A stretch of 64,000 bases of DNA from Bacillota bacterium (GCA_021797825.1 JAJZZA010000001.1:42569-106568), one strand, 5' to 3'. Shown: positions 22,329 through 33,716, counted from the stretch's first letter. A program made the numbers and translations. The notes: a model not told the origin generated them from the sequence alone.

Positions 22329-24404
22329 ATGTCTCGAGCGTTTAGTTTGGACCGGACCCGCAACATCGGGATCATGGCGCATATTGATGCCGGCAAGACC
22401 ACGACCACCGAGCGCATCTTGTTTTACACCGGCCGGGTCCATAAGCTGGGGGAAGTGCACGAGGGCACCGCCACCATGGACTGGATGGTGCAGGAACAAG
22501 AACGCGGCATCACCATTACATCGGCGGCCACGACGGCGCAATGGCGCAACCATCGTGTCAACATCATCGACACGCCCGGCCATGTGGACTTCACAGTGGA
22601 AGTGGAGCGCTCATTGCGCGTTCTAGACGGCGCAATCGCTGTTTTTGACGCCAAGGGCGGGGTCGAGCCGCAATCCGAAACGGTGTGGCGGCAAGCGGAC
22701 AAATATGGTGTGCCACGGATTGCGTATATCAACAAAATGGACATCGTCGGTGCGGATTTTGCTATGTGCATCGACCAAATTCGCAACCGGCTCGGTGCCA
22801 ACCCGGTCGCGGTGCACTGGCCGGTGGGCACCGAGGACACGTTTCGCGGGATTGTCGACTTGGTGGCGATGCAAGCCTATTTTTACAGCGACGATCTGGG
22901 AACCCGGGGCGATTACCAGCCGATTCCGGAGGAATTGCAGGCGGAATGCGACGCGCGCCATCAAGCGCTGCTGGAAGCATGTGCCGACGTTGACGATGGC
23001 TTGATGGAGAAATATCTCGACGGCGCCGAGATCACGGAAGCCGAGATGCGGGCGGCCATCCGCCGGGGGACCCTGGCAGGCCAGATGGTGCCGGTGCTCT
23101 GCGGTTCTTCCTACCGCAACAAAGGCGTGCAGCCCTTGCTGGACGCGGTCGTGGACTACCTGCCCTCACCGCTGGATGTCGGTGCGGTGAAGGGGATTGA
23201 CCCGCGCAGCCAGGTTGAAGTGATTCGGGAGGTATCCGATTCCGCGCCATTTTCCGCCTTGGCGTTTAAGATCATGAGCGATCCCTTTGTGGGCAAACTC
23301 GCCTTTTTTCGCGTTTACTCGGGCACCCTGAGTTCGGGATCCTACGTCTATAACGTGACCAAGGGGCGTCGCGAACGGATTGGCCGGATTCTGCAAATGC
23401 ATGCCAACCACCGCGCCGAGATCGATACGGTGTACACCGGGGATATTGCCGCGGCGGTCGGTCTCAAAGACACCACCACCGGGGATAGCCTGGCGGAGGA
23501 ACAAAGCCCGGTGCTGCTGGAGTCGATGAATTTTCCGGAACCGGTAATTTCCGTGGCCATCGAGCCCAAGACCAAGGCGGATCAGGACAAAATGGGCACC
23601 GCCCTCAGCAAGTTGGCGGAGGAGGATCCCACCTTTCGCATGTTCACCGACCAGGAAACCGGACAAACCATCATATCCGGCATGGGCGAGTTGCATCTGG
23701 AAATTATCGTGGACAGACTGCTGCGCGAGTTCAAGGTGCAAGCCAACGTGGGCAAACCGCAGGTGGCATACAAGGAGACCATCAAGAAATCGGTGGAAGC
23801 GGAAGGCAAATTCATTCGCCAGAGCGGCGGCCGTGGCCAGTATGGCCATGTGTGGCTGCGGTTGGAGCCGCTTGAACCCGGACAAGGGTTTGAGTTTGTC
23901 AACAAGATTGTGGGCGGAGTCGTGCCGCGCGAGTACATCCCGGCAGTCGAGTCCGGGGTCAAGGAAGCCATGCAAAGCGGTGTGCTGGCCGGATATCCGA
24001 CCCTCGATTTGCGGGTGACGATTTACGACGGGTCGTACCATGAAGTCGACTCCAGCGAAATGGCCTTTAAGATCGCCGGCTCGATCGGCTTTAAGGCCGG
24101 AGCGCACAAAGCCAACCCGGTGTTGCTGGAACCCATCATGTCGGTCGAGGTGGTGGTGCCCGAGGACTACATGGGAGACATCATTGGCGATCTGAACGCG
24201 CGCCGCGGCCGCATCGAGGGCATGGATCCCCGGCCTGGGGGCGTTCAAGCCATCCACGGCTTTGTTCCGCTGGCGGAGATGTTTGGGTATGCCACCGATC
24301 TTCGCTCGCGGACCCAGGGGCGCGGCACCTACACCATGCAGTTCGCTCACTATGAAGAGGCGCCGCGGCATGTGACCGAACAGGTCATCAAAGCCAAGCA
24401 TTAA
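22329..24404 (+). CDS. fusA: Elongation factor G
   Basis: Translocation GTPase, 691 residues. G1 [15 protein letters not shown] (about residues 17-31), the RGITI switch segment, G3 [16 protein letters not shown] and G4 NKMD are intact. Domain IV has [11 protein letters not shown] and the conserved [18 protein letters not shown]; domain V ends with the usual [14 protein letters not shown]. One copy of the gene is seen in this window, in the standard rpsG-fusA-tuf order. ATG start with GAAGGGAG upstream. Confidence 0.98.
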   Translation: MSRAFSLDRTRNIGIMAHIDAGKTTTTERILFYTGRVHKLGEVHEGTATMDWMVQEQERGITITSAATTAQWRNHRVNIIDTPGHVDFTVEVERSLRVLDGAIAVFDAKGGVEPQSETVWRQADKYGVPRIAYINKMDIVGADFAMCIDQIRNRLGANPVAVHWPVGTEDTFRGIVDLVAMQAYFYSDDLGTRGDYQPIPEELQAECDARHQALLEACADVDDGLMEKYLDGAEITEAEMRAAIRRGTLAGQMVPVLCGSSYRNKGVQPLLDAVVDYLPSPLDVGAVKGIDPRSQVEVIREVSDSAPFSALAFKIMSDPFVGKLAFFRVYSGTLSSGSYVYNVTKGRRERIGRILQMHANHRAEIDTVYTGDIAAAVGLKDTTTGDSLAEEQSPVLLESMNFPEPVISVAIEPKTKADQDKMGTALSKLAEEDPTFRMFTDQETGQTIISGMGELHLEIIVDRLLREFKVQANVGKPQVAYKETIKKSVEAEGKFIRQSGGRGQYGHVWLRLEPLEPGQGFEFVNKIVGGVVPREYIPAVESGVKEAMQSGVLAGYPTLDLRVTIYDGSYHEVDSSEMAFKIAGSIGFKAGAHKANPVLLEPIMSVEVVVPEDYMGDIIGDLNARRGRIEGMDPRPGGVQAIHGFVPLAEMFGYATDLRSRTQGRGTYTMQFAHYEEAPRHVTEQVIKAKH

Positions 24405-24486
24405 ACGGTGCCGATCGCCGTCATCGGGCGGGACCCGTGCCGGCCCGCGGGCCGGGACGCAATAAGATCAGGGGGGTCACAGAGAA

Positions 24487-25689
24487 ATGGCCAAGAAGAA
24501 GTATGAGCGCACCAAGCCCCACGTAAACGTGGGAACCATTGGACACGTCGACCACGGCAAGACGACGCTGACGGCGGCTATCACCCGCGTGCTGGCCCAA
24601 CAGGGCAAAGCCGAGTTCATGGCCTACGATCAGATTGACCGCGCGCCCGAAGAGCGCGAGCGGGGCATTACCATCGCCACCGCACACGTGGAGTACGAAA
24701 CCGACAAACGGCACTATGCCCATGTCGACTGTCCGGGCCACGCGGACTATGTCAAGAACATGATTACCGGGGCGGCCCAGATGGATGGCGCGATTCTGGT
24801 GGTGTCGGCGGCGGACGGCCCGATGCCGCAGACCCGGGAGCACATTTTGCTCGCCCGCCAGGTGGGCGTGCCCAACATCGTGGTCTTTTTAAACAAGGCG
24901 GACATGGTGGATGACGCCGAACTGATGGAACTCGTTGAAATCGAAGTGCGGGATCTGCTGTCGAGCTATGAGTTCCCGGGTGATGCCATTCCGGTGGTGG
25001 CGGGTTCGGCCTTAAAGGCGCTGGAATGCGGCTGTGGCAAACGCGACTGCGAATGGTGCGGTAAAGTCTGGGAACTGATGGACGCCGTGGATGAGTACAT
25101 TCCGACCCCGGAACGGGCCACCGACAAGCCGTTTCTGATGCCCGTGGAAGACACCCATTCGATTACCGGCCGAGGAACCGTGGTGACCGGGCGGGTGGAG
25201 CGCGGCACGGTCAAGATCGGCGAGGAAATTGAGATTGTCGGGTTGATTGACGCGGCGAAAAAGACGGTCGTCACCGGCGTGGAAATGTTTCGCAAGACCC
25301 TCGATCAGGCGGTCGCGGGCGACAACATCGGATGCCTGCTGCGCGGTGTGGATAAAGAGCAGGTGCAGCGCGGACAGGTGCTGGCCAAACCCGGCAGCAT
25401 CAAGCCGCACACGAAATATTCCGCCGAGGTGTATGTCCTCGCCAAGGAGGAGGGCGGCCGGCACACCCCGTTCTTTAACGGCTACCGTCCGCAGTTCTAC
25501 TTTCGCACGACGGACGTAACCGGGGTGGTGACTTTGCCCGAGGGTGTCGAAATGGTGATGCCGGGCGACAACGTTCGCATGGATGTGGAACTTATCGCCC
25601 CGATTGCCATGGAAGAGGGCCTTCGGTTTGCTATCCGTGAGGGCGGACGGACGGTTGGCGCGGGCGTGGTGACCGCCATCAAGGCGTAG
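24487..25689 (+). CDS. tuf: Elongation factor Tu
   Basis: Delivers aminoacyl-tRNA to the ribosome. The 400 residues carry [24 protein letters not shown] and NKADM. After the G domain there is a cysteine-rich segment, C181-x-C183-x4-C188-x2-C191, at the place where many EF-Tu proteins have a short acidic loop. Related clostridial proteins carry a similar insert. The 82-base gap after fusA includes a CCGGCCCGCGGGCCGG palindrome near 24438 but no promoter I trust. ATG after AGGGGGGTCAC. Confidence 0.98.
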   Translation: MAKKKYERTKPHVNVGTIGHVDHGKTTLTAAITRVLAQQGKAEFMAYDQIDRAPEERERGITIATAHVEYETDKRHYAHVDCPGHADYVKNMITGAAQMDGAILVVSAADGPMPQTREHILLARQVGVPNIVVFLNKADMVDDAELMELVEIEVRDLLSSYEFPGDAIPVVAGSALKALECGCGKRDCEWCGKVWELMDAVDEYIPTPERATDKPFLMPVEDTHSITGRGTVVTGRVERGTVKIGEEIEIVGLIDAAKKTVVTGVEMFRKTLDQAVAGDNIGCLLRGVDKEQVQRGQVLAKPGSIKPHTKYSAEVYVLAKEEGGRHTPFFNGYRPQFYFRTTDVTGVVTLPEGVEMVMPGDNVRMDVELIAPIAMEEGLRFAIREGGRTVGAGVVTAIKA

Positions 25690-25710
25690 GAAATGAGGGG
25701 GACAACCACT

Positions 25711-26019
25711 GTGGCCCAGCAAAAAATTCGGATTCGGCTGAAAGCGTTTGACCATGAAGTGTTGGACCAGTCGGCAGTCCGGATTGTCGAGACCGCAAAG
25801 CGCAATGGCGCTTCGGTCTCGGGTCCGGTACCCTTGCCGACGGAAAAGACGGTGTACACGATCCTGACCGCCCCCAATGGCGAAAAGGACATCCGTGAAC
25901 AGTTCGAGCGCCGGGTGCACAAACGCCTGATCGACATCATGGATCCCAGTCAAAAGACGGTGAATGCGCTGATGCGGCTTGACCTCCCGGCTGGCGTGGA
26001 CATCGAGATCAAGCTGTAG
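25711..26019 (+). CDS. rpsJ: 30S ribosomal protein S10
   Basis: Head protein of the 30S subunit (NusE in antitermination), 102 residues: [33 protein letters not shown] and [22 protein letters not shown]. The GTG at 25711 follows GAGGGGGA (25695-25702). An in-frame ATG at 25693 lies within the ribosome binding site region and would give an atypical N-terminus. Only 21 bases after tuf, so the str and S10 operons are fused here. Confidence 0.97.
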   Translation: MAQQKIRIRLKAFDHEVLDQSAVRIVETAKRNGASVSGPVPLPTEKTVYTILTAPNGEKDIREQFERRVHKRLIDIMDPSQKTVNALMRLDLPAGVDIEIKL

Positions 26020-26032
26020 GCAGGGGGACGTT

Positions 26033-26683
26033 ATGAAGGGGATTATGGGCATTAAGCTGGGCATGACCCATGTGTTTGACGAGACCGGACGGGCTATCCC
26101 GGTCACCGTCATCCACGCCGAGCCCAATCGGGTGATTCGCATCCGCAGCGTCGGGCAGGACGGCTATGAAGCCGTGCAGCTAGGGTTGGGGGCGATTAAA
26201 CCGCAAAAGGTGAAGCAGCCGCAGCGCAAGGATTTTGAGCAGCGGCAGCTGGACCCGGTGCGCTATGTGCGGGAGTTCCGGTTGACGGGCGCCACCGAGC
26301 TGGCTCCGGGCGCGGAACATCGGGTCGAGGAAGCGTTCGCGGCGGGCGATGTGGTGGATGTAACCGGGACCAGCAAAGGCAAGGGCTTTGCGGGGGTCAT
26401 CAAGCGCTGGGGTTTTCATCGCGGGCCGACCACCCACGGCTCAAAATATCACCGCCGCGTCGGATCGTTGGGGTCGCGGACCTCAGGTGGCGGCGGGCGG
26501 GTGCATCCGGGCCGCAAACTGCCTGGGCACATGGGACACAAACGCGTCACCATCCTGCGCCTTGAGGTTGTGAAAGTGGACAAAGACCGCAACCTCTTGC
26601 TGATTAAGGGCGCGGTGCCGGGACCCAAGGGTTCGCTGGTGATGGTCAGGGATTCCGTGCGCAACCGGAAAGGAGCCGTGTAA
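26033..26683 (+). CDS. rplC: 50S ribosomal protein L3
   Basis: Early 50S assembly protein near the peptidyl-transferase centre. The 216 residues contain IMGIKLGMTHVFDETGRAIPVTV and the family signature VTGTSKGKGFAGVIKRWGF, then GSLGSRTSGGGGRVHPGRKL. ATG 26033 with AGGGGGA upstream is chosen over the longer open frame. Its stop overlaps the rplD start by one base. Confidence 0.97.
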   Translation: MKGIMGIKLGMTHVFDETGRAIPVTVIHAEPNRVIRIRSVGQDGYEAVQLGLGAIKPQKVKQPQRKDFEQRQLDPVRYVREFRLTGATELAPGAEHRVEEAFAAGDVVDVTGTSKGKGFAGVIKRWGFHRGPTTHGSKYHRRVGSLGSRTSGGGGRVHPGRKLPGHMGHKRVTILRLEVVKVDKDRNLLLIKGAVPGPKGSLVMVRDSVRNRKGAV

Positions 26684-27309
26684 TGCCGGTAGTCAACGTG
26701 TACAATCTCGACGGCCAGGTGGTTGGCGAGGTGACGCTGTCCGATCGGGTATTTGCGGCTCCCGTCAATCCCGGACTGTTGCACCAGGCGGTGGTCGCTT
26801 ATGAGGCCAACCAGCGGGCGGGCACGGCCTCGACGAAAACCCGCGCCCAGGTGCGCGGCGGCGGCCGCAAACCGTGGCGGCAGAAAGGCACCGGCCGGGC
26901 CCGCGCCGGCACCAGCCGGGCTCCGCACTGGCGGCATGGCGGGGTGGTATTTGGTCCGCATCCGCGCGATTTCAGCCTGAAGTTTCCCCGCAAGATGCGG
27001 CAGGCGGCACTCCGGCAAGCCCTATCGGCCCGTCTTGAGCGCAATGAGTTGATGGTCGTGGACAGTATGGCGCTGCCGCTGGCGAAAACCCGCGAGCTGC
27101 TGGCGGTGCTGGATCGGCTGCAATTGGGACGCAATGTGCTGTTGGTCACCGCCAAACCGGATCAGACGGTGAAGCTGTCGGCGCGCAATATTCAGGACGT
27201 CAAGGCGACCACCGCCGACAGCTTGAACGTCTACAACCTGTTGAAATTTCACCGGCTGGTGCTTGACCGTGCCGCCGTCGAATCGATTGAGGGGGTGTTC
27301 GGCGGATGA
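26683..27309 (+). CDS. rplD: 50S ribosomal protein L4
   Basis: Exit-tunnel protein, in many bacteria also the repressor of the S10 operon. The 208 residues include the conserved loop [20 protein letters not shown] and [20 protein letters not shown]. Start ATG overlaps the rplC TAA (TAATG), and its stop overlaps rplW (ATGA). No L4 leader was recognised upstream of rpsJ. Confidence 0.97.
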   Translation: MPVVNVYNLDGQVVGEVTLSDRVFAAPVNPGLLHQAVVAYEANQRAGTASTKTRAQVRGGGRKPWRQKGTGRARAGTSRAPHWRHGGVVFGPHPRDFSLKFPRKMRQAALRQALSARLERNELMVVDSMALPLAKTRELLAVLDRLQLGRNVLLVTAKPDQTVKLSARNIQDVKATTADSLNVYNLLKFHRLVLDRAAVESIEGVFGG

Positions 27310-27593
27310 AAACGCCGTACGATATCATCGTGCGCCCGCTCGTCACGGAAGCCACTACCGATGCTTACGCCCTGAACAAATATACGTTTGAGGTGGCCCG
27401 CAACGCGAACAAGATTGAGATTCGCCAGGCGATTGAGGCCATTTTCAAAGTCCGGGTGGTCAAAGTCAACACGCTGTGGATTCGTGGCAAGGTCAAGCGC
27501 CGCGGCCGGGTTTCGGGCAAACAGCCGGATCGCAAGAAGGCCATCGTGACACTGGCGCCGGGAGACAGCATCGAAATCTTCGAGGGTGTCTAG
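27306..27593 (+). CDS. rplW: 50S ribosomal protein L23
   Basis: Exit-tunnel-rim protein that docks trigger factor and SRP. The 95 residues have [36 protein letters not shown] and [22 protein letters not shown] overlap with rplD; rplB follows after 38 bases. Confidence 0.97.
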   Translation: MKTPYDIIVRPLVTEATTDAYALNKYTFEVARNANKIEIRQAIEAIFKVRVVKVNTLWIRGKVKRRGRVSGKQPDRKKAIVTLAPGDSIEIFEGV

Positions 27594-27631
27594 CACATGA
27601 TCGCAGCCTAAGCAGCAGGAGGAGGACAGAC

Positions 27632-28459
27632 ATGCCTGTACGCAAGATGCGGCCGACCTCCCCCGGGGTTCGCCAGATGACGGTCGCGACCTTCTCGGAG
27701 ATTACCAAGACGACTCCGGAAAAGTCGCTGACCCAAGGCCGGCACCGCAAGGCGGGCCGCAACCATAGCGGCCGGATTACCGTGCGCCATCGCGGCGGGG
27801 GAACCAAACGCCTCTATCGGACGATTGATTTTAAGCGTAAGAAGACCGGAGTGCCGGCTGTGGTCGTAGCGATTGAATACGACCCGTTTCGCACCGCCAG
27901 GATTGCCTTGCTGCAGTATGAAGACGGTGAAAAGGCGTATATTTTGGCTCCGTTGGGTCTTAAGGTGGGGGATCCGGTGCGGTCCGGAGCCGGGTCCGAC
28001 ATTAAACCCGGCAACGCGATGGCGTTGGCGGACATGCCCGTCGGGACCGTGGTGCATGCCATCGAACTGATTCCCGGACATGGTGCGCAGATGGCCCGGT
28101 CGGCAGGAACCGCGGCCCAACTGGTGGCCAAAGAAGGCAAGCATGCGTTGCTGCGTCTGCCATCGGGGGAACTTCGCCAGGTTCCGGTCGGGTGCACGGC
28201 AACCGTGGGCCAAGTGGGCAACCCGGAGCATGAAAACATTTCCATCGGCAAAGCCGGCCGCAACCGCTGGAAGGGACGTCGCCCGACGGTGCGGGGGGTT
28301 GTCATGAACCCGGTCGACCACCCGCATGGGGGGGGCGAAGGCAAATCCCCGATCGGCCGCAAGCATCCGGTCACCCCGTGGGGAAAACCCGCGCTCGGGA
28401 AGAAGACGCGCAAGAAGCACAAGCCCTCGGACCGGTTGATTGTCCGGCGGCGGAAGTAG
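27632..28459 (+). CDS. rplB: 50S ribosomal protein L2
   Basis: Essential for subunit association and peptidyl-transferase structure. The 275 residues include [20 protein letters not shown], the central [22 protein letters not shown] (the shift from family GxxxHNIE to HAIE is minor), and C-terminal [25 protein letters not shown] 27632 after AGGAGGAGGA. The frame is open further upstream inside rplW but without a matching N-terminus. Confidence 0.97.
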   Translation: MPVRKMRPTSPGVRQMTVATFSEITKTTPEKSLTQGRHRKAGRNHSGRITVRHRGGGTKRLYRTIDFKRKKTGVPAVVVAIEYDPFRTARIALLQYEDGEKAYILAPLGLKVGDPVRSGAGSDIKPGNAMALADMPVGTVVHAIELIPGHGAQMARSAGTAAQLVAKEGKHALLRLPSGELRQVPVGCTATVGQVGNPEHENISIGKAGRNRWKGRRPTVRGVVMNPVDHPHGGGEGKSPIGRKHPVTPWGKPALGKKTRKKHKPSDRLIVRRRK

Positions 28460-28468
28460 GAGGGTGGC

Positions 28469-28753
<285 letters not shown>

Positions 28754-28766
28754 GGAGTGGGCGAAA

Positions 28767-29135
28767 GTGGCAGGCAAAAACGAGACCGAAACAGCCGAAG
28801 CGCGCGCCCATGTGCGTCAGGTCCGGATTGCGCCGCGCAAGGTTCGGGTGGTGGTGGATTTGGTGCGCGGCAAGGATTTGCGCGATGCCCTGGCCATCTT
28901 GCGGCACACGCCCAAGCGGGCGTCGCTGGTCGTGTCCAAGTTGCTGAACAGCGCGGCGGCCAACGCCGAAAACAACCACGATTTGAACCGCCGGGACTTG
29001 TACGTGCACGCCATCTGGGTGGACGGCGGCTCCACCCTGAAGCGGATTCATCCGCGCAGCCGGGGCCAAGCGTTCCAGATCCTAAAGCGCAGCAGTCACA
29101 TCTCGGTGGTGCTGCGGTCACGGTACGAGGACTAG
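28767..29135 (+). CDS. rplV: 50S ribosomal protein L22
   Basis: Exit-tunnel protein, 122 residues, with [20 protein letters not shown] near the N-terminus and the C-terminal loop signature of the family, [21 protein letters not shown] 28767 follows AAGGAG (28752-28757). The frame is open upstream through rpsS, but only this start gives a family-like N-terminus. A slightly extended acidic N-terminus ([11 protein letters not shown]) precedes the conserved part. Confidence 0.96.
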   Translation: MAGKNETETAEARAHVRQVRIAPRKVRVVVDLVRGKDLRDALAILRHTPKRASLVVSKLLNSAAANAENNHDLNRRDLYVHAIWVDGGSTLKRIHPRSRGQAFQILKRSSHISVVLRSRYED

Positions 29136-29145
29136 GGGGGGAAGC

Positions 29146-29820
29146 ATGGGTCAAAAAATACATCCCAAGGGCCTGCGCCTGGGAATCGTTAAGGACTGGG
29201 ATTCCCGCTGGTTTGGATCGCCCAAGACGACGCCGGAACTCTTGGGGGAAGACTTCAAGATCCGGACGTTCGTCAAGAAGCGCCATTACGGGGCCGGAAT
29301 CTCCCGAATTGAGATTGAGCGGGGCACGGGCAACAAGCTTAAAGTCACGGTGCACACCGGCAAGCCGGGCATGGTGATTGGCAAGGGTGGCGTGGGTGTG
29401 GAGACCCTGCGCAAGGATCTGGAAACGCTCAGCAAGCGGCAGGTCAACCTCAACATTGTGGAGGTCAAGAATCCCGAGATTGACGCCCAACTGGTGGCCG
29501 AGTCCATCGCCACTCAGCTGGAAAAGCGGATCGCATTCAAACGCGCCATGAAGCAAGCGGTATTGCGGGCGTCCCGGCAGGGGGCGAAAGGCATCAAGGT
29601 GATGGTCAGCGGACGGCTCGGGGGCGCAGAAATAGCGCGGCGCGAATGGACTTGGGAAGGGTCGGTGCCGCTTCACACGCTGCGGGCGGATATCGACTAC
29701 GGGTTTGCCGAAGCGCACACCACCTATGGCATTATCGGGGTCAAGGTCTGGGTTTACAAGGGGCAGGTATTGCCTCGCGCGAAACGGCGTCCGGCAGCCG
29801 GCGGAGAAGGAGGTCGGTAG
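29146..29820 (+). CDS. rpsC: 30S ribosomal protein S3
   Basis: mRNA entry-channel protein, 224 residues. It begins [20 protein letters not shown]; the type-2 KH motif is [19 protein letters not shown], and the C-terminal domain has [15 protein letters not shown] and [12 protein letters not shown]. Ribosome binding site GGGGGGAAGC, 10 bases after rplV. Confidence 0.98.
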   Translation: MGQKIHPKGLRLGIVKDWDSRWFGSPKTTPELLGEDFKIRTFVKKRHYGAGISRIEIERGTGNKLKVTVHTGKPGMVIGKGGVGVETLRKDLETLSKRQVNLNIVEVKNPEIDAQLVAESIATQLEKRIAFKRAMKQAVLRASRQGAKGIKVMVSGRLGGAEIARREWTWEGSVPLHTLRADIDYGFAEAHTTYGIIGVKVWVYKGQVLPRAKRRPAAGGEGGR

Positions 29821-29822
29821 CG

Positions 29823-30257
29823 ATGTTGCAACCCAAGAGGACCAAATACCGCAAGATGCATCGCGGCCGCATGAAGGGCACGGCGCACGGCGGGAACAAG
29901 GTCACGTTTGGCGAATTCGGCTTGCAGGCGCTCGAGCCGGCGTGGATTACCGACCGCCAGATCGAGGCCGCGCGTGTCGCCATGACGCGCTACATCCGGC
30001 GGGGCGGAAAAGTCTGGATTACCATTTTTCCGGATAAACCCATCACCAAGAAACCGGCCGAGACCCGGATGGGGAGTGGCAAGGGCAACGTGGAGTTTTG
30101 GGTGGCGGTGGTCAAACCCCAGCGCATTATGTTTGAACTGGCGGGGGTGCCGGAAGAGGTGGCGAAAGAGGCGTTCCGGCTGGCGGCTCACAAACTTCCC
30201 ATCCAGACACGGGTGGTCAAACGGGATCAGGCAGGGGAGAGTGCGCATGAAGCCTAA
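29823..30257 (+). CDS. rplP: 50S ribosomal protein L16
   Basis: A-site tRNA-contacting protein, 144 residues, with [19 protein letters not shown] and the family signatures [14 protein letters not shown] and [20 protein letters not shown] 29823 lies 2 bases after the rpsC stop, using GGAGAAGGAGG inside rpsC. Its last 11 bases overlap rpmC in another frame. Confidence 0.97.
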   Translation: MLQPKRTKYRKMHRGRMKGTAHGGNKVTFGEFGLQALEPAWITDRQIEAARVAMTRYIRRGGKVWITIFPDKPITKKPAETRMGSGKGNVEFWVAVVKPQRIMFELAGVPEEVAKEAFRLAAHKLPIQTRVVKRDQAGESAHEA

Positions 30258-30450
30258 AGAACTGCGGGACTTGACCGACAGCGAACTGCAGCAACAGCTG
30301 AGATCTTTAAAGGAACAGCTGTTTTCCCTGCGGTTTCAGCTTGCGACCTCCCAGCTCGACAACCCCATGCGCATTCGTCAAGTCAGACATGATATCGCCC
30401 GTGTGCACACCGTTTTGCACGAGCGGCGCTGGCAGCAGGACGCGAAGTAG
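30247..30450 (+). CDS. rpmC: 50S ribosomal protein L29
   Basis: Tunnel-exit protein, 67 residues: [20 protein letters not shown] then [19 protein letters not shown], a two-helix hairpin typical of the family. Start ATG 30247 after AGGGGAGA, overlapping the end of rplP by 11 bases. The frame is open further upstream but inside rplP. Confidence 0.97.
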   Translation: MKPKELRDLTDSELQQQLRSLKEQLFSLRFQLATSQLDNPMRIRQVRHDIARVHTVLHERRWQQDAK

Positions 30451-30462
30451 GAGGGCAGAGCA

Positions 30463-30720
30463 ATGGCAGAGTCCAAGCGCAAGGTGCGCGAAGGCAAAGT
30501 GGTCAGCGACAAGATGCAAAAAACCGTGGTGGTGGCGGTGCAATCGTTGGTGCCGCACCCGATCTACGGGCGGCGCATCCGCCGCACCAAGCGGTTCAAA
30601 GCGCACGACGAAGAGAACCAGTGCCGCATTGGAGACCGGGTTCGGATTGAAGAGACCCGGCCCTTGTCCAAAGAGAAACGCTGGCGCGTAGTGGAAATTG
30701 TGACCCGAGCCCAGGATTAG
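30463..30720 (+). CDS. rpsQ: 30S ribosomal protein S17
   Basis: Primary 16S-binding protein, 85 residues, OB fold: [39 protein letters not shown] and [20 protein letters not shown]. Ribosome binding site AGGAGGGCAGAGC, 12 bases after rpmC. Confidence 0.98.
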   Translation: MAESKRKVREGKVVSDKMQKTVVVAVQSLVPHPIYGRRIRRTKRFKAHDEENQCRIGDRVRIEETRPLSKEKRWRVVEIVTRAQD

Positions 30721-30753
30721 GGCGACCGCAACAACCAGGGAAGGAGGTGGGCC

Positions 30754-31125
30754 ATGATCCAGCCGCAGACACGGCTAGCGGTAGCGGACAACACGGGCGC
30801 CAAGGAGATCATGTGTATCCGTGTGCTAGGGGGATCGTTTCGCCGGTACGGCAATATCGGTGACGTCATTGTGGCCGCCGTCAAAGAGGCCAGTCCCGGC
30901 GGTGTCGTCAAAAAGGGCGACGTGGTAAAAGCCGTGATTGTCCGCACCAAGAGCGGCAAGCACCGCGTGGACGGGTCGTATATCCGGTTTGATGAAAATG
31001 CCGCGGTCATTCTCCGGGGCGACGAGCATGAACCGCGGGGCACCCGTATTTTTGGACCGGTGGCGCGGGAATTGCGCGAACGGGATTTTATGAAGATTAT
31101 CTCCCTGGCTCCGGAAGTGCTCTAG
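30754..31125 (+). CDS. rplN: 50S ribosomal protein L14
   Basis: Intersubunit-bridge protein, 123 residues: [19 protein letters not shown], the [14 protein letters not shown] segment and [19 protein letters not shown]. Ribosome binding site AAGGAGGTGG, one of the strongest in the window. Confidence 0.98.
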   Translation: MIQPQTRLAVADNTGAKEIMCIRVLGGSFRRYGNIGDVIVAAVKEASPGGVVKKGDVVKAVIVRTKSGKHRVDGSYIRFDENAAVILRGDEHEPRGTRIFGPVARELRERDFMKIISLAPEVL

Positions 31126-31179
31126 CGGACTGAACAGCCAGGGGGTAACGAGCGCGCGGTGCGGAAAGGGGGGACAGCG

Positions 31180-31491
31180 ATGCATGTCAAAAAAGGCGAC
31201 CACGTCAGAGTGCTCGCCGGGCGCGATAAGGGCAAAGACGGGGCGATCCTGCGCGCCATTCCGAAAGAGGATCGCGTGGTGGTGGAAAAAGTGAATTTGG
31301 TCAAACGCCATCAAAAACCGACGGCCGAATTCGCCGAGGGCGGCATTATCACCAAGGAAGCCCCCATTCATGTGTCTAATGTGATGGTGATATGCAAGTC
31401 CTGCAAGAAACCGACCCGGGTGGCGCACAAGTTCTTGGACAATGGCAAAAAAGTCCGGGCTTGCAAGAAATGCGGGGCAAGCTTGGATTAA
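31180..31491 (+). CDS. rplX: 50S ribosomal protein L24 (zinc-ribbon form)
   Basis: 50S assembly initiator, 103 residues, with the KOW motif KKGDHVRVLAGRDKGKDGAI. The C-terminal half carries two CxxC pairs (CKSC and CKKC), which probably bind zinc; Thermus has a similar form while E. coli and B. subtilis lack it. ATG 31180 after AAAGGGGGGAC. An in-frame GTG at 31159 is upstream of this ribosome binding site and less likely. Confidence 0.96.
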   Translation: MHVKKGDHVRVLAGRDKGKDGAILRAIPKEDRVVVEKVNLVKRHQKPTAEFAEGGIITKEAPIHVSNVMVICKSCKKPTRVAHKFLDNGKKVRACKKCGASLD

Positions 31492-31533
31492 CCGCTCGGC
31501 GGCAGAATGGCGCGGGAAAGGAACACGGTCGAC

Positions 31534-32082
31534 ATGGCAATTGAATCGGCGCTCAAGGAACGGTACGACAAAGAAATCGTGCCGGTATTGATGGAGCGTT
31601 TTCATTACCGGAACCTCATGCAGGTTCCCAAGATGGTTAAAATTGTGGTCAATATGGGCGTCGGCGATTCGGTCGGAAACCCCAAGTTGTTGGACGCGGC
31701 CGTCAATGATTTGGCGGTGCTTACGGGGCAAAAGCCATTGGTGACCCGGGCCAAAAAATCAGTGGCGTCCTTTAAGATTCGCGAGGGGATGCCGATTGGC
31801 GCCAAGGTCACGCTTAGGGGCCAGCGGATGTATGATTTTCTGGAAAAACTTTTCTACATGGCGCTGCCCCGGGTTCGCGACTTCCGGGGACTCTCCACCC
31901 GCGGCTTCGATGGACGGGGGAGCTATACCCTGGGCGTCAAGGAGCAAATTATTTTTCCGGAGATTGACTATGACAAGACCGACAAACTGCGCGGCATGGA
32001 CATTACCCTGGTAACCAGCGCCAACACGGACGAGGAAGCCAAAGCCATGCTGACGCTGCTGGGGATGCCGCTTGCGCGGTAA
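31534..32082 (+). CDS. rplE: 50S ribosomal protein L5
   Basis: Binds 5S rRNA and P-site tRNA. The 182 residues include [40 protein letters not shown] and the family signature [24 protein letters not shown] 31534 is supported by GGGAAAGGAA (31514-31523) and normal length. An in-frame ATG at 31507 would add nine residues (191 in all) with a poor ribosome binding site. Confidence 0.95.
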   Translation: MAIESALKERYDKEIVPVLMERFHYRNLMQVPKMVKIVVNMGVGDSVGNPKLLDAAVNDLAVLTGQKPLVTRAKKSVASFKIREGMPIGAKVTLRGQRMYDFLEKLFYMALPRVRDFRGLSTRGFDGRGSYTLGVKEQIIFPEIDYDKTDKLRGMDITLVTSANTDEEAKAMLTLLGMPLAR

Positions 32083-32103
32083 TTCACGCGAAGGAGGGAT
32101 GAT

Positions 32104-32289
32104 GTGGCCAAGAAATCACTGATTGCCAAAGCCAAACGGACGCCGAAGTTCGCTGTGCGCAAGTATCACCGCTGCCAGTTGTGCGGGCGGCCGCATGGGT
32201 ATTTGCGGGATTTCGGCCTTTGCCGGCTGTGTTTTCGGCAAATGGCCCATCGGGGAGAGATTCCCGGTCTGCGTAAGGCCAGTTGGTAA
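32104..32289 (+). CDS. rpsN: 30S ribosomal protein S14, type Z (zinc)
   Basis: 30S head protein, 61 residues, the short zinc-binding form: two CxxC pairs, in CQLCGRPHG and [19 protein letters not shown] start after AAGGAGGGATGAT. No second, zinc-free S14 is seen in the window. Confidence 0.97.
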   Translation: MAKKSLIAKAKRTPKFAVRKYHRCQLCGRPHGYLRDFGLCRLCFRQMAHRGEIPGLRKASW

Positions 32290-32365
32290 CGGCGGCTTTT
32301 ATGCCGTCCCAATCCGAACGACACCTCGGGCGCACGGCAGCAAAGAATACGGAAGGAGGAGCACG

Positions 32366-32758
32366 GTGACGGACCCTATCGCGGACATGCTAACTCGCAT
32401 CCGCAACGCCAATGTGGTCTACCGGGAGACGGTGGATGTGCCGGTATCGCGGATGAAACGGGCTCTGGCTCAGATTCTGAAAGAAGAGGGCTTTATTCGG
32501 GAGTTTGAGCTGGTGGAGGACGGGAAGTTCGGGACCCTCCGGCTCTATTTGAAATACAACCCGAATCGGGAGCGGGTCATTCGCGGACTGCGCCGGATTA
32601 GCCGTCCGGGACTTCGCGTGTACGCTGGACACGATGACCTGCCAAGAGTGTTGGGGGGTCTAGGGATTGCCATCCTGTCGACGTCCAAAGGCATCATGAC
32701 AGAGAAACAAGCCCGTCGCGACAAGGTCGGGGGCGAAGTGCTCTGTTACGTCTGGTAA
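32366..32758 (+). CDS. rpsH: 30S ribosomal protein S8
   Basis: Central-domain 16S binder, and in E. coli the repressor of the spc operon. The 130 residues begin [20 protein letters not shown] and end with the signature [19 protein letters not shown] and [11 protein letters not shown] 32366 after GGAAGGAGGAGCAC; the frame is open upstream across rpsN without a family-like N-terminus. A 76-base gap after rpsN holds no further gene. Confidence 0.97.
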   Translation: MTDPIADMLTRIRNANVVYRETVDVPVSRMKRALAQILKEEGFIREFELVEDGKFGTLRLYLKYNPNRERVIRGLRRISRPGLRVYAGHDDLPRVLGGLGIAILSTSKGIMTEKQARRDKVGGEVLCYVW

Positions 32759-32780
32759 GGGCTGACGGGAGGAGACGATC

Positions 32781-33320
32781 ATGTCACGAATTGGAAAACT
32801 GCCCATCACGATACCGGCCGGCGTTGAGGTGAACCTGAACGGGCAGACCGTAGCGGTCAAGGGAAGCAAGGGCACCTTGCAGCGTACGCTCCGTCCGGAA
32901 GTCCGGGTGGTGATGCAAGAACACGTCATTCGGATTGAACCGGTGGACGACAGTGGGATGGCCCGGGCGCAATGGGGTCTTTCGCGCACCCTGGTCGCCA
33001 ACATGGTGCAAGGGGTATCCACCGGCTTCCAAAAGCACCTGGAACTGACGGGGGTCGGATACCGGGCCTCGCGGCAGGGGCAGGATTTGGTGCTGACCGT
33101 GGGGTTTTCGCATCCGGTGCAGATTGCGCCTCCGGACGGCATCGAGTTCGAAGTGGTGAATCCCACCAACGTATTAATCAAAGGGTACGATAAGGAAAAG
33201 GTGGGGTCGGTGGCCGCCTCCATCCGCGGGGTGCGTCCGCCCGAGCCGTATAAGGGCAAGGGCATCCATTACAAAGGCGAAAAGATCCGCCGCAAGGTCG
33301 GCAAGACCGGAAAGAAGTGA
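32781..33320 (+). CDS. rplF: 50S ribosomal protein L6
   Basis: GTPase-centre-proximal 50S protein, 179 residues, two alpha/beta repeats. MSRIGKLPITIPAGVEVNLN at the start, LELTGVGYRASRQGQDLVLT in the middle, and the C-terminal signature PPEPYKGKGIHYKGEKIRRK. Ribosome binding site GGGAGGAGACGA. Confidence 0.98.
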   Translation: MSRIGKLPITIPAGVEVNLNGQTVAVKGSKGTLQRTLRPEVRVVMQEHVIRIEPVDDSGMARAQWGLSRTLVANMVQGVSTGFQKHLELTGVGYRASRQGQDLVLTVGFSHPVQIAPPDGIEFEVVNPTNVLIKGYDKEKVGSVAASIRGVRPPEPYKGKGIHYKGEKIRRKVGKTGKK

Positions 33321-33331
33321 GGGATTAAACC

Positions 33332-33697
33332 GTGTACAGGCGATTTGACAGGAACGCGGCTCGTCGGCGACGCCATTTGCGGATTCGCGGCAAGGTTAGC
33401 GGAAGTCCGGAGCGTCCGCGCCTTAATGTCTTTCGGTCCAACCAGTATATCTATGCCCAGGTTATCGACGACAGCATCGGTCATACCATTGCCCAAGCCT
33501 CCACCTTGGAGAAAATTTTCGCCGACCAGGCCGGCGGCTTGACGGTGGCCAAGGCGGCCCTGGTAGGCAAATTGGTTGCAGAGCGGGCACGCGCCAAAGG
33601 GGTAACCCAAGTGGTGTTTGATCGCGGCGGCTATCGGTACCATGGCCGCGTCAAAGCGCTGGCAGACGCCGCGCGCGAAACGGGACTGGACTTTTAA
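33332..33697 (+). CDS. rplR: 50S ribosomal protein L18
   Basis: 5S rRNA-binding protein, 121 residues: basic N-terminus ([18 protein letters not shown]), [20 protein letters not shown] and the C-terminal [23 protein letters not shown] start with GTGAGGG upstream, 11 bases after rplF. Confidence 0.97.
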   Translation: MYRRFDRNAARRRRHLRIRGKVSGSPERPRLNVFRSNQYIYAQVIDDSIGHTIAQASTLEKIFADQAGGLTVAKAALVGKLVAERARAKGVTQVVFDRGGYRYHGRVKALADAARETGLDF

Positions 33698-33716
33698 GCA
33701 GAGTGAGGGGGACAGC

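Noticed and set aside
24430..24486. Promoter or terminator between fusA and tuf
   Set aside because: There is a short GC palindrome but no T-run and no -35/-10 pair.
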